NCBI GenBank assembly: GCA_002401495.1
Contig: NVTG01000022.1
Coordinates: 1 to 17,103 of the forward strand
Source: Candidatus Kaiserbacteria bacterium
GTDB taxonomy: Bacteria; Patescibacteria; Paceibacteria; UBA9973; UBA2100
Direction of reading: 5' to 3'
Length of the DNA stretch: 17,103 bases
The translations under genes and the position numbers were made by a program. This document shows positions 7,420-14,903 of the stretch, piece after piece. The number at the start of each line of letters is the position of its first letter. The first letter of the stretch is position 1. A model generated the notes under the pieces. It was not told the origin of the DNA, did not search any database, and saw only the letters and a list, made by a program, of their open reading frames with translations.

Positions 7420-9975
7420 ATGCAGGATAAAATAATAATAAAAGGTGCTAGAACGCACAACCTAAAGAATATTGACGTAGAAATGCCACGGAACAAGATG
7501 GTGGTAATTTCTGGACTCTCAGGTTCAGGTAAATCATCTTTAGCGTTTGATACTATCTTTGCAGAAGGGCAAAGACGTTACATTGAGTCTCTTTCAGCAT
7601 ATGCCCGCCAATTCCTACGCCAAATGCAAAAGCCTGACGTGGATGAAATTTCAGGTCTCTCTCCTGCTATTTCAATCGATCAAAAGTCTCGTTCAAACAA
7701 CCCTCGTTCAACTGTTGCAACTATTACAGAAATATACGACTACCTACGTGTTCTCTATGCACGTGTTGGTCGTCCACATTGTTTAGTGTGTAATAGGCCA
7801 ATTCACAAATTATCGAACGAGGAAATACTTGATACTATTCAGAAGTTAATAAAAAACTCAACTAAGAGCGCTAAAAAAATAATGGGGGTGGATGTTACCA
7901 CTGCAAAGATTCAAATATATTCACCCGTAGTTGTTGGGAGAAAAGGAGAATACTATCAACTTCTCTACGACATGCTTGGGAAAGGATATGAAAAGGCACG
8001 AATTGATGGAAAGGAAGTGAGTTTACGTGAACGAGTAGATTTAAAGAAGACAAAGAAGCACGATATCGACATTCTAGTTGATGAAATTTACATAACTGAG
8101 TTTGAAAGTGATAAAAAGGGAACTAAGGAGAGGATAAGTGAAGCAATTGAACGAGCATTAACTGAAGCTGATGGTTTGATGCGTATAATCGATCCTTCAG
8201 GTGAAGAACACATAATTTCTTCTAAGTTTATGTGTCCGTATGATGGTTTCTCCTTCCCGGAAGTAGAACCGCGTTTATTTAGCTTCAACTCGCCCTATGG
8301 AGCGTGTGAAGAGTGTAAAGGCCTTGGAACCAAAGCTTTCTTTATCGACGACGCCTGCGAGGTTTGTAACGGTGCTAGATTAAGGAAGGAAGCACTCCAC
8401 GTACTTCTTGGAGGAAAGAATATTGTTGACCTTGTATCTCTTTCAATAGAAGAAGCACAAGACTTTTTTATAGAACTAGAGATGACGAAAACTGAAACGG
8501 AAATTTCATCCGTTATCGTGAAAGAAATTACAGAACGCATTCAGTTTATGCTTAACGTTGGTATTTCATATCTTGCCTTGAACAGACGTGCAAACACTCT
8601 CTCAGGAGGAGAGGCTCAACGTATTCGACTAGCTAGTCAATTAGGTAGTGGATTAGTTGGAGCAATGTATGTTTTGGATGAGCCAACTATTGGACTTCAC
8701 CAACGCGATAATGAGAGATTGATTAAGACACTAATTAATCTACGTGATTTAGGAAATACTATTATCGTTGTAGAGCACGACGAAGAAACGATTCTGTCAG
8801 CTGATTACCTTATCGACATCGGCCCAGGGGCTGGTGTTCACGGTGGAGAAGTAGTTGTTGCAGGAGAACTTCAAGACCTGTTAAAGGCAAAGACTAACAA
8901 GAGTGGTTCTGCGACATTGGCGTATTTAAGAGGAGAAAAAGAAATTGCACTTCCCGAGAAAAGACGAACTGCTGAAAAAGGAACACTGCGGATTCGTGGC
9001 GGAAAGAAATTTAGTATCAAAAACCTTTCAGTTGATCTACCTCTTGGACGTTTTGTTGCAATAACAGGAGTTTCAGGATCAGGAAAGTCTACTTTTATGT
9101 ATGAACTGCTTCATGAAAATCTTCGTGCACGTTTTGATCGTAAGTATCGAAGTGCAAAGGTATATAACTGCGCTCGTTTTTCTGGAACAGAATACCTTTC
9201 ACGTTCAGTACTAATCAACCAATCTCCAATTGGAAGAACTCCACGATCAAACCCAGCTACTTACACAGGAGCATTCACCCATATTAGAGATCTCTTTGCA
9301 GAAACTACTGAAGCAAGAGCACGCGGGTGGAAGCCCGGAAGGTTCAGTTTTAACGTTAAGGGAGGGCGTTGTGAGGCATGTCAGGGTAATGGAATGATAG
9401 CAGTTGAGATGCACTTCCTTCCAACAGTGCACGTAACGTGTGAAGTGTGTCGTGGAAACCGGTTTATGAAAGAAACGCTTGAAATTGAGTACAAAAACAA
9501 AAACATTCACCAGGTGCTACAAATGACGGTTGAAAAAGCTTTGGAGTTCTTTAAAGACATTCCGGGAATTTATGACCGTTTTAAAGCGCTAAACGATGTT
9601 GGCTTGGGATATTTACGATTGGGACAAAGTGCTACAACTCTTTCTGGAGGTGAGGCACAACGTGTAAAGATAGCATCCGAACTTTATCGCCCTGGAACAA
9701 CTAAAACTATGTATCTTCTGGATGAACCTACTGTTGGTCTTCACTATGATGATGTTGCAAAATTAATTGAAATACTTCAAGAACTTGTTCGGCGTGGAAA
9801 TAGTGTAGTACTGATTGAGCATAATATGGATATCATTAAATCAGCTGACTATGTATTAGACTTTGGCCCGGAAGGAGGTGATGAAGGAGGGCAACTAGTT
9901 GCTAAAGGAACTCCAGAGGAAGTAGCAAGAAACAAGAAATCACACACTGGAAAATACTTAGCGAAAGTTTTGTAA
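7420..9975 (+). CDS. uvrA: UvrA excinuclease ATPase, compact form
   Basis: UvrA is the dimeric ABC-type ATPase that finds DNA damage and loads UvrB. The protein has 851 residues, about 90 fewer than the E. coli enzyme. First Walker A GLSGSGKS is at 32-39, followed by the UvrB-binding region (about 118-255). Zinc module 1 reads C272-x2-D275 and C296-x2-C299, with Asp where Cys is usual. First ABC signature LSGGEAQR is at 394-401 with Walker B YVLDEPT at 417-423. The second half has Walker [10 protein letters not shown] (550-558), zinc module 2 C651-x2-C654 and C674-x2-C677, and signature LSGGEAQR (741-748). The shortfall is explained by loss of the insertion domain between GLGT (301-304) and CEVCNG (313-318). 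The N-terminus aligns from the first residues, supporting the start. Confidence 0.97.
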   Translation: MQDKIIIKGARTHNLKNIDVEMPRNKMVVISGLSGSGKSSLAFDTIFAEGQRRYIESLSAYARQFLRQMQKPDVDEISGLSPAISIDQKSRSNNPRSTVATITEIYDYLRVLYARVGRPHCLVCNRPIHKLSNEEILDTIQKLIKNSTKSAKKIMGVDVTTAKIQIYSPVVVGRKGEYYQLLYDMLGKGYEKARIDGKEVSLRERVDLKKTKKHDIDILVDEIYITEFESDKKGTKERISEAIERALTEADGLMRIIDPSGEEHIISSKFMCPYDGFSFPEVEPRLFSFNSPYGACEECKGLGTKAFFIDDACEVCNGARLRKEALHVLLGGKNIVDLVSLSIEEAQDFFIELEMTKTETEISSVIVKEITERIQFMLNVGISYLALNRRANTLSGGEAQRIRLASQLGSGLVGAMYVLDEPTIGLHQRDNERLIKTLINLRDLGNTIIVVEHDEETILSADYLIDIGPGAGVHGGEVVVAGELQDLLKAKTNKSGSATLAYLRGEKEIALPEKRRTAEKGTLRIRGGKKFSIKNLSVDLPLGRFVAITGVSGSGKSTFMYELLHENLRARFDRKYRSAKVYNCARFSGTEYLSRSVLINQSPIGRTPRSNPATYTGAFTHIRDLFAETTEARARGWKPGRFSFNVKGGRCEACQGNGMIAVEMHFLPTVHVTCEVCRGNRFMKETLEIEYKNKNIHQVLQMTVEKALEFFKDIPGIYDRFKALNDVGLGYLRLGQSATTLSGGEAQRVKIASELYRPGTTKTMYLLDEPTVGLHYDDVAKLIEILQELVRRGNSVVLIEHNMDIIKSADYVLDFGPEGGDEGGQLVAKGTPEEVARNKKSHTGKYLAKVL

Positions 9976-9998
9976 TAGGGTATATTTAAATTAGAAAC
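9965..9998 (+). repeat. Promoter-region repeat, copy 1
   Basis: This block matches 10327-10362 at 29 of 34 aligned positions with one 2-nt gap. It includes an exact 13-mer, TAGGGTATATTTA, at 9976-9988. Copy 1 overlaps the last codons and stop of uvrA. It probably holds the -10 (TATATT, 9981-9986) for the first small paralog, with only a weak -35. Confidence 0.6.
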
Positions 9999-10013
9999 AA
10001 CCGAGAGGCTAGA

Positions 10014-10292
10014 ATGAAAGATCTAACTGCACCAATCAAGGGAGCAATTCCTTTGAAGGATATTTTTTCAATTTTCAGATTACCGCAGGCCGAAACTAAG
10101 AGAGCTGTTCGAAAAAACATAGGCACCATTGCGCGTATGTTCTTTGGTTCAGCTAACAGTGCGGCTCGGAAAATTGAGAAGAAGCATATCGATATTGCTA
10201 TGAAATGTTACGAGGAAGGTGAGGACGCCCCAGACTGGCTTCACAACGCGTTTTTGTGGCATCGTAGGAAGCGGATCGAGGAACAAAAATAA
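10014..10292 (+). CDS. Small orphan protein, paralog 1
   Basis: I do not recognise this 92-residue protein. It is basic and mostly helical, with no membrane segment and a single cysteine (65). The C-terminal third carries GEDAPDWLHNAF (69-80) followed by an Arg-rich helix (WHRRKR). The same pattern, GE-x-P-acid-W-L, recurs in the next gene at the same distance from the C-terminus, and both proteins share a PL-x2-I-x2-F-like N-terminal motif. A GAGAGG Shine-Dalgarno-like site (10003-10008) lies 5 nt before ATG. The gene begins 38 nt after uvrA. A role in DNA repair is suggested only by its place between uvrA and uvrC. Confidence 0.7.
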   Translation: MKDLTAPIKGAIPLKDIFSIFRLPQAETKRAVRKNIGTIARMFFGSANSAARKIEKKHIDIAMKCYEEGEDAPDWLHNAFLWHRRKRIEEQK

Positions 10293-10314
10293 CGTCGCGG
10301 GAAATCGCGGCGTT
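10291..10314 (+). terminator. Hairpin at the stop of paralog 1
   Basis: A 9-bp stem (10291-10299 with 10306-10314, one G-U pair) with a 6-nt loop begins inside the TAA stop codon. On the + strand it has no T-run after it, so it is a weak intrinsic terminator there. On the - strand it is followed by ATTTTT, but no minus-strand gene is seen. It may act as a 3'-end stabiliser. Confidence 0.5.
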
Positions 10315-10320
10315 AAAATA

Positions 10321-10348
10321 TTGATTAAGTTTTAGAGTAGGGTATATT
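10321..10348 (+). promoter_or_regulatory. Promoter of paralog 2
   Basis: TTGATT (10321-10326), a 16-bp spacer and TATATT (10343-10348). It overlaps the second copy of the promoter-region repeat. The predicted start near 10355 leaves a leader of about 30 nt. Confidence 0.55.
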
Positions 10349-10362
10349 TAGATTTTAGGAAC
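10327..10362 (+). repeat. Promoter-region repeat, copy 2
   Basis: This is the partner of 9965-9998, with TAGGGTATATTTA at 10338-10350. Both copies sit at a similar distance upstream of the two paralogous small genes, as expected if promoter and gene were duplicated together. Confidence 0.6.
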
Positions 10363-10383
10363 CCTTATATATTGGAGTATATG

Positions 10384-10635
10384 ATGTTGCGACCAAACTT
10401 GTCCGTTCTTCCCAAGCATGGACCGCTAGATGTTATTCAAGCTTTCGGTGAGGATGCTGAATCCTCTGCAAAAGCCGCTGCCGACTATTACTATATGCCG
10501 AGATCAGCTGAGCAGATCAAAACAAACGAGGACCGCATCACAGAAGCGATCACCGCGCACAGTAAGACAGGCGAATTTCCAGAGTGGCTTTATGAAGCAC
10601 TTAAATACAAGCTCCGAAGTGAAATGAACAGATGA
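10384..10635 (+). CDS. Small orphan protein, paralog 2
   Basis: This is an unrecognised 83-residue protein, related to the preceding small gene by GEFPEWLYEAL (63-73) near the C-terminus and a PLDVIQAF motif (14-21) near the N-terminus. It is less basic than its paralog and has an Ala/Tyr-rich centre (AAADYYYMPR). Two adjacent ATGs exist at 10381 and 10384; I chose 10384 because GGAG (10374-10377) is then 6 nt upstream rather than 3. It has its own promoter (10321) and is followed 6 bp later by a GC-rich hairpin before uvrC. A regulatory or accessory role for the repair genes is inference. Confidence 0.7.
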   Translation: MLRPNLSVLPKHGPLDVIQAFGEDAESSAKAAADYYYMPRSAEQIKTNEDRITEAITAHSKTGEFPEWLYEALKYKLRSEMNR

Positions 10636-10641
10636 CTTTAT

Positions 10642-10663
10642 GGCGCCGCCTACCCGCGGCGCC
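10642..10663 (+). terminator. GC-rich hairpin before uvrC
   Basis: A perfect 8-bp stem (GGCGCCGC at 10642-10649 with GCGGCGCC at 10656-10663) has a 6-nt loop and ends 9 nt before the uvrC ATG. There is no T-run after it, so termination would be partial at best. It could attenuate read-through into uvrC-murB or affect uvrC translation. Confidence 0.5.
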
Positions 10664-10672
10664 TACCCATTT

Positions 10673-11887
10673 ATGAACAAAAAGGATATAAAATTTAATA
10701 AAATCCCTGATACACCCGGTGTATATATTTTTCGCAATGCAAAGAAAAAAATTCTATACATTGGGAAAGCCACTTCACTACGTAATAGAGTTCGTAGCTA
10801 TTTTAGCTCCACGGTTAAAAGTAGAGGAGTGATAATAATAAAAATGGTTGAAGACTCTCGTTTTCTTGAATGGCAGGAAACTGATTCCGTGCTTGAAGCT
10901 TTAATACTGGAGGCAAACTTAATTAAAAAGCATCAACCTATTTCAAATAGTAGAGATAAAGACAACAAGAGCTTTAACTATATTGTTATAACAAAAGAAG
11001 ATTTTCCTAAAGTGTTGGTTGTAAGAGGGCGTGATCTTTTCGTTTCTTGGAAAGAAAAGGATATTAAACACCTCTTTGGGCCATTTCCAAGTGGTGGCGT
11101 TCTTAAAGAAGGGTTAAAGATAATACGAAAGATACTTCCCTTCAGTGATAAGTGTGAAAGAGGTGCTAAAAAGCCCTGCTTTAACCGTCAAATTGGACTG
11201 TGTCCGGGTGTTTGTTCAGATGAGATAAGCAAAGCAGACTACGCACGTAATATAAGACATATAAAAATGTTGTTTGATGGTAAGAAGGGAGATTTGGTGA
11301 AGAGTCTTGAGAAGGAAATGAAGATACTTGCTAAAAAGGAAGAATTTGAAAAGGCGGCTGAAATGAAATTTAAAATATTTGCTCTAACTCACATTAGAGA
11401 GACCGCGCTCTTAGGAAGCGATTACAAAGTTTCCGAAGGTGGTGGCTCAGGTAGAATTGAAGCCTATGATGTTGCGCATATAAGCGAGACTGCACGAGTT
11501 GGTGTGATGGTTGTGTTGGAAGATGGCGAGATTAGCAAGAAAGACTATCGTAAGTTTAATATTAAAACGGAGAAGCAAGGTGATACGGCAGCCCTCGAAG
11601 AAATACTTAGAAGACGTTTTGAACACGTTGAGTGGTCTATGCCCAGCTTAATTATAATCGACGGGGGAGTTGCTCAGAAAAACTCAGCTAATAGAATACT
11701 AGATGAATATGGGTACAAAGTACCTGTAATCAATGTGGTTAAGAACGAAAAGCATCAGGCGGGAAGAATTGTTGGAAACAGTGCTCTAATTGAAAAGAAT
11801 GAAAAAAGTATATTACTTGCTAACTCAGAGGCTCACCGTTTTGCAATTTCCTTTCACAGACAGAAACGTAGAAAGAACCTAATATGA
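10673..11887 (+). CDS. uvrC: UvrC excinuclease nuclease subunit, compact form
   Basis: UvrC makes the two incisions of nucleotide excision repair. With the ATG at 10673 it has 404 residues against about 600 in typical bacteria. The N-terminal GIY-YIG nuclease shows GVYIF (16-20) and LYIGKA (28-33). A four-cysteine segment (C161, C169, C177, C181) matches the position of the iron-sulfur cluster cysteines of UvrC. The UVR motif lies at about 225-240. The RNase H-like nuclease keeps D266 (in YDVAH), D304 (GDTAAL), D330 (IDGG) and the His-rich AHRFAISFHRQKR. Missing are the roughly 130-residue region between UVR and the catalytic core and the whole C-terminal helix-hairpin-helix domain. An in-frame ATG at 10640 lies within the upstream hairpin and adds unmatched residues, so I rejected it. 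The stop overlaps murB by 4 bp (ATGA). Confidence 0.93.
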   Translation: MNKKDIKFNKIPDTPGVYIFRNAKKKILYIGKATSLRNRVRSYFSSTVKSRGVIIIKMVEDSRFLEWQETDSVLEALILEANLIKKHQPISNSRDKDNKSFNYIVITKEDFPKVLVVRGRDLFVSWKEKDIKHLFGPFPSGGVLKEGLKIIRKILPFSDKCERGAKKPCFNRQIGLCPGVCSDEISKADYARNIRHIKMLFDGKKGDLVKSLEKEMKILAKKEEFEKAAEMKFKIFALTHIRETALLGSDYKVSEGGGSGRIEAYDVAHISETARVGVMVVLEDGEISKKDYRKFNIKTEKQGDTAALEEILRRRFEHVEWSMPSLIIIDGGVAQKNSANRILDEYGYKVPVINVVKNEKHQAGRIVGNSALIEKNEKSILLANSEAHRFAISFHRQKRRKNLI

Positions 11888-12807
11888 TAACTATTCAAGA
11901 AAACATAAATCTCTCAGAACACACTACCTTTGAAATTGGAGGTAATGCTAGATATTTTGTAGAGGTTAATAGTATGACTGATCTGGAAGCAGCATTGGAG
12001 TACGCGAAAGAGAACAGGTTAAAGTACTTTGTATTCTCAGGCGGAAGTAATCTTTTAGTTTCCGATGAAGGTTTTGACGGGCTGGCTATAAAAATAAGTA
12101 TGTCCGTACTTTCAATTACAGGCACTGAAGTAGTAGCGGAAGCCGGTTGTTCCCTTATGGAAGTAATACACGAGACTACTTTAGAAAAGTTAGGTGGAAT
12201 GGAATCCATGTACGGTATTCCAGGTTCCGTTGGTGGAGCATTGCGAGGCAACGCTGGAGCTTTCGGTACCGAAATGAAAGACGTTGTTAAAGAAGTAACG
12301 GCTTTTAATGTCTGGACTCATCAACTACGTAAGTTTTCCAATATTCAATGTAAGTTTGGATATCGTGATTCCTACTTTAAAAAAGATAAAGACTGGGTAA
12401 TACTTTCGGTAACATTTTCCCTAACTAAAGATGAGAAGAGTCATAATAAGGCCCATATGACACTTTCTTTACGTAATGAAAGACAAATTCAAGGAATTAA
12501 GTCCGCAGGTTCGTTTTTCGAGAATCCACTAGTTAATACGAAAATTCAAAAAATGTTTTTTGATGAGAAAGGAGTTGAGGCAAAAGATGGAAGGGTTCCT
12601 GCTGGATGGTTAATTGAAAAAAGTGGTTTTAGAGGGGTTTGCGAAAATGGAGTGTGTACTGGAGAGCGGAGTTCTAATTATGTTATAAACGAAGAGGGGG
12701 ATAGCGAGGCGGTTATTGCTCTTACAACCAAGATAAAGGAGAAGGTGTTTAGAGATCATGGTGTAGAGCTAGTTTTGGAAGTTACCACTATTGACAGCAC
12801 CGAATAA
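11884..12807 (+). CDS. murB: UDP-N-acetylenolpyruvoylglucosamine reductase
   Basis: MurB is the cytoplasmic FAD enzyme that reduces enolpyruvyl-UDP-GlcNAc to UDP-MurNAc with NADPH, the second committed step of peptidoglycan precursor synthesis. It has 307 residues. FAD-binding motifs are FSGGSNLLVS (51-60) and YGIPGSVGGALRGNAGAFG (110-128). FGYRDSYFK (158-166) and SAGSFFENP (207-215), with S210 as the probable proton donor, follow, then PAGWLIEKSG (239-248) and a C-terminal EL-x-LEV segment bearing the expected Glu (295). Length and motif order fit the short class of MurB. Its ATG overlaps the uvrC stop, so it is translationally coupled to uvrC. With Ddl downstream, it argues for a cell that makes its own wall precursors. 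Confidence 0.96.
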   Translation: MITIQENINLSEHTTFEIGGNARYFVEVNSMTDLEAALEYAKENRLKYFVFSGGSNLLVSDEGFDGLAIKISMSVLSITGTEVVAEAGCSLMEVIHETTLEKLGGMESMYGIPGSVGGALRGNAGAFGTEMKDVVKEVTAFNVWTHQLRKFSNIQCKFGYRDSYFKKDKDWVILSVTFSLTKDEKSHNKAHMTLSLRNERQIQGIKSAGSFFENPLVNTKIQKMFFDEKGVEAKDGRVPAGWLIEKSGFRGVCENGVCTGERSSNYVINEEGDSEAVIALTTKIKEKVFRDHGVELVLEVTTIDSTE

Positions 12808-12819
12808 TCACTATATTAT
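12791..12819 (+). promoter_or_regulatory. Near-consensus promoter inside the 3' end of murB
   Basis: TTGACA (12791-12796, perfect), a 17-bp spacer and TATTAT (12814-12819, 5/6). This is the best promoter in the window. Its -35 is within the last murB codons. The predicted start coincides with an ATG at 12826. Confidence 0.8.
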
Positions 12820-12825
12820 ATTCTT

Positions 12826-12969
12826 ATGACTAATTTCATGTCACAAATTAATACTCGATTTAACGCTGGATACATGCCAGCGGCTTCTTGCGTGTCCCTA
12901 TCTACTTCAGATAAGGGAGTAAAAACGTGGGCGAGGTCTCTCTGTGATAGAAATTTAATTGTTAGCTAA
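12826..12969 (+). CDS. Candidate leaderless 47-residue small protein
   Basis: This ORF is too short for most gene callers. It begins at the first ATG after a near-consensus promoter, at the exact expected transcription start, so it would be translated leaderlessly like several enzyme genes here. The 47-residue product has two cysteines (22 and 40), a Ser/Thr-rich middle and no membrane segment; I do not recognise it. A second in-frame ATG at 12838 is an alternative start. The unit ends in a strong terminator, so something here is surely transcribed, but several hairpins inside the ORF make a non-coding RNA equally plausible. Confidence 0.4.
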   Translation: MTNFMSQINTRFNAGYMPAASCVSLSTSDKGVKTWARSLCDRNLIVS

Positions 12970-12991
12970 GCAATACTACTTTCGATCTTAG

Positions 12992-13020
12992 AAACACCCC
13001 GCCGACAAGCGGGGTGTTTT
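12992..13020 (+). terminator. Strong intrinsic terminator of the small unit
   Basis: A perfect 11-bp stem (AAACACCCCGC at 12992-13002 with GCGGGGTGTTT at 13009-13019) with a 6-nt loop, followed by TGTTCTTT. It separates the small unit from the ABC transporter. Confidence 0.9.
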
Positions 13021-13047
13021 GTTCTTTCTGTTCTTTGTCATCATAAA
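13019..13047 (+). promoter_or_regulatory. Possible promoter of the ABC exporter
   Basis: TTGTTC (13019-13024), a 17-bp spacer and CATAAA (13042-13047). The -35 begins in the tail of the preceding terminator. A leader of about 12 nt with an AAGG-type Shine-Dalgarno (13055-13058) would precede the ATG at 13067. Confidence 0.4.
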
Positions 13048-13066
13048 CTTATGAAAGGTAGGTAAA

Positions 13067-14899
13067 ATGACTACATACAACGATACTGTTCCTGTTGAGC
13101 AGCAGACCCTATCGTATTTCCGTGAGGGAATGCGAGGTTACTGGGCTTTATTAGGTGATCAAAAGAGGCGATTCGGTCTTCTCTTTCTGGTAATTGTGCT
13201 GGTTAAGTTTCTTGACCTAGCAGCTCCATATACATTGAAATTGCTTTTTGATGAACTCCCGAATCTACAAATGAAGGAGGTCTTATCAAAATACGTAATT
13301 CTATGTCTTGTGGCGTTTATAATTATTCAGATTGCAGCAGATGCCGTAACACGTTTTGTTAGGGCTCCGCTGTACTTTGAAGGATTAATCGCACTGGAGC
13401 GCGATTGGCCAGTGCAAGCTCACTCAAAGCTCCTGGCACTTCAAGAGGATTACCATGCAACAAGAAACTCCGGTAAAAGCGGAGCCATTGTTGCAAAAGC
13501 CTGCGATAAGCTCGCAGCTATAACAGATAGGTTGGCGTGGGGACTTATTCCTTCGGCAGTCTATATGCTTATCAACGCAGTTGCCATCATTAGTATGGAG
13601 TGGCGACTAGGGTTGATATTCTTCCTTCCAATGGTTCCTGCCATCTTAGTAAACCTCCGTGCATACGGAAAGTTTACGCCTGGATGGGAGCAATGGGATA
13701 CATGGAAAGAGCAAAGCAACGCTCACTTCTATGAATCCTTGCGTAATGGAACTACCGTTCGCTTGTTTGCGCACGAAAAGCGCGAATCAGTGAAATTTAA
13801 CGGGTTGCGAAACAAGATGTCTAAACTGGATGTTGGAATTCAATACCCACTACAATGGTATTTGTTTTTCATCGGCGAAATAATGTTGGCCAGCTACGCT
13901 CTTACCATAGTGACGGGGATCTACTTCGTCTCGAAAGGTCAGAGTGAAGTTGGAACCATTGTTTTCATCATCGCAACTGGAGGAGTTACTCGTGTAGGTA
14001 TGTGGGAAATGGTTAACAACTATACCCACATAATGCGTGACCTAGTTTCCGTAACTAGGATGCGTACTCTTCTCTCTGAGCACGAAAGCGTTCAACAGTT
14101 GGATAATATCATCATCCCTGATGCAAATCTGCGAGGGGAACTGATATTTAATAATATCGCCTTCAACTATCCTAATGCGCAGGGGGCAACTCTTCGGGAT
14201 TTCTCGCTGCAAATTAAGCCTGGAACTATGTTGGCTCTTGTTGGGCCAAGCGGTTCTGGGAAAAGTACGTTAACCAAAGTACTTAATCGTACCTACGATG
14301 TCTCAAGCGGGACACTCAGCCTTGACGGGCATGATGTTCGCTATTTAGATCGTAGTTGGTATCGTCGCTTGTTTGCGGTTGTGTTACAAGACGTTCAAAT
14401 CTTTGACACAACACTTAGGGAAAACATCACCTATGGTGCACCGCAGGCAACAGATGAAGAAGTTGCTGATGCATTAAAGGTATCCTGCCTTACTGAAACT
14501 CTGAAAGACAATCGCTCTTTTCCGAACGGTCTTAAAACGACCGTAGGGGAACAGGGAGTTAAACTTTCGGGCGGTCAAAAGCAGAGGGTTGGCATTGCGC
14601 GTGCGTATCTTGCCATTCTTCATGGGGCTCGTTTTCTAGTTCTCGATGAAGCGACATCGAGTCTAGACAGTGCAACTGAGCGCGAGGTTCAAGCTATGCT
14701 CGAAACTTTGCGCAAAAAACGTCCCAACCTAACCATAATCGCAATCGCACATCGCTTTTCCACCATTCAATCGGCGGATAGTATTTGTGTAATCGAAGAT
14801 GGAACTATCGTTGAGTGTGGCGATCACGCAGCACTCACGAAAACTGGTGGCCTATACTCTCGACTTGCTAAGTTGCAAGAACTCGGGGAAATAGCGTGA
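13067..14899 (+). CDS. ABC exporter half-transporter (ABCB-like)
   Basis: This is a fused membrane-plus-ATPase half-transporter that should work as a homodimer exporting lipids, peptides or drugs. It has 610 residues. The N-terminal half (about 35-310) holds about six hydrophobic helices of the type I exporter fold. The nucleotide-binding domain has Walker A GPSGSGKST (393-401), Q-loop Q441, signature LSGGQ (500-504), Walker B FLVLDE (523-528) and the H-loop His562 in AIAHR. The gene stands alone between a strong upstream terminator and its own terminator. Its codon use looks richer in C/G-ending codons than the neighbouring repair genes, which could reflect expression level or transfer. There is no peptidase domain at the N-terminus and no neighbouring precursor peptide, so the substrate is open. 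Confidence 0.92.
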   Translation: MTTYNDTVPVEQQTLSYFREGMRGYWALLGDQKRRFGLLFLVIVLVKFLDLAAPYTLKLLFDELPNLQMKEVLSKYVILCLVAFIIIQIAADAVTRFVRAPLYFEGLIALERDWPVQAHSKLLALQEDYHATRNSGKSGAIVAKACDKLAAITDRLAWGLIPSAVYMLINAVAIISMEWRLGLIFFLPMVPAILVNLRAYGKFTPGWEQWDTWKEQSNAHFYESLRNGTTVRLFAHEKRESVKFNGLRNKMSKLDVGIQYPLQWYLFFIGEIMLASYALTIVTGIYFVSKGQSEVGTIVFIIATGGVTRVGMWEMVNNYTHIMRDLVSVTRMRTLLSEHESVQQLDNIIIPDANLRGELIFNNIAFNYPNAQGATLRDFSLQIKPGTMLALVGPSGSGKSTLTKVLNRTYDVSSGTLSLDGHDVRYLDRSWYRRLFAVVLQDVQIFDTTLRENITYGAPQATDEEVADALKVSCLTETLKDNRSFPNGLKTTVGEQGVKLSGGQKQRVGIARAYLAILHGARFLVLDEATSSLDSATEREVQAMLETLRKKRPNLTIIAIAHRFSTIQSADSICVIEDGTIVECGDHAALTKTGGLYSRLAKLQELGEIA

Positions 14900-14903
14900 C
14901 CAT

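Larger units (their letters stand above)
12826..13020 (+). ncRNA. Candidate structured RNA of about 195 nt
   Basis: This is the alternative reading of the same unit. From the promoter-defined start to the terminator, several hairpins follow one another: TAATTT/AAATTA (12831-12836 with 12845-12850), CGCTGG/CCAGCG (12864-12869 with 12877-12882), a long bulged stem (12887-12903 with 12909-12935, inner part CCCTATCT with AGATaAGGG), a small stem at 12958-12974, then the terminator (12992-13019). I see no tmRNA, SRP RNA or RNase P signature. Chance hairpins are common in sequence of this length, so covariation is needed. Confidence 0.45.

Noticed and set aside
10640..10672. Upstream in-frame ATG that would lengthen UvrC by 11 residues.
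   Set aside because: It lies in the GC-rich hairpin, adds residues not matching the family, and the ATG at 10673 fits the usual UvrC N-terminus.
11895..12251. A 118-codon minus-strand frame antisense to murB.
   Set aside because: The murB motifs are in the + frame; the antisense translation has no family pattern and no initiation signals.
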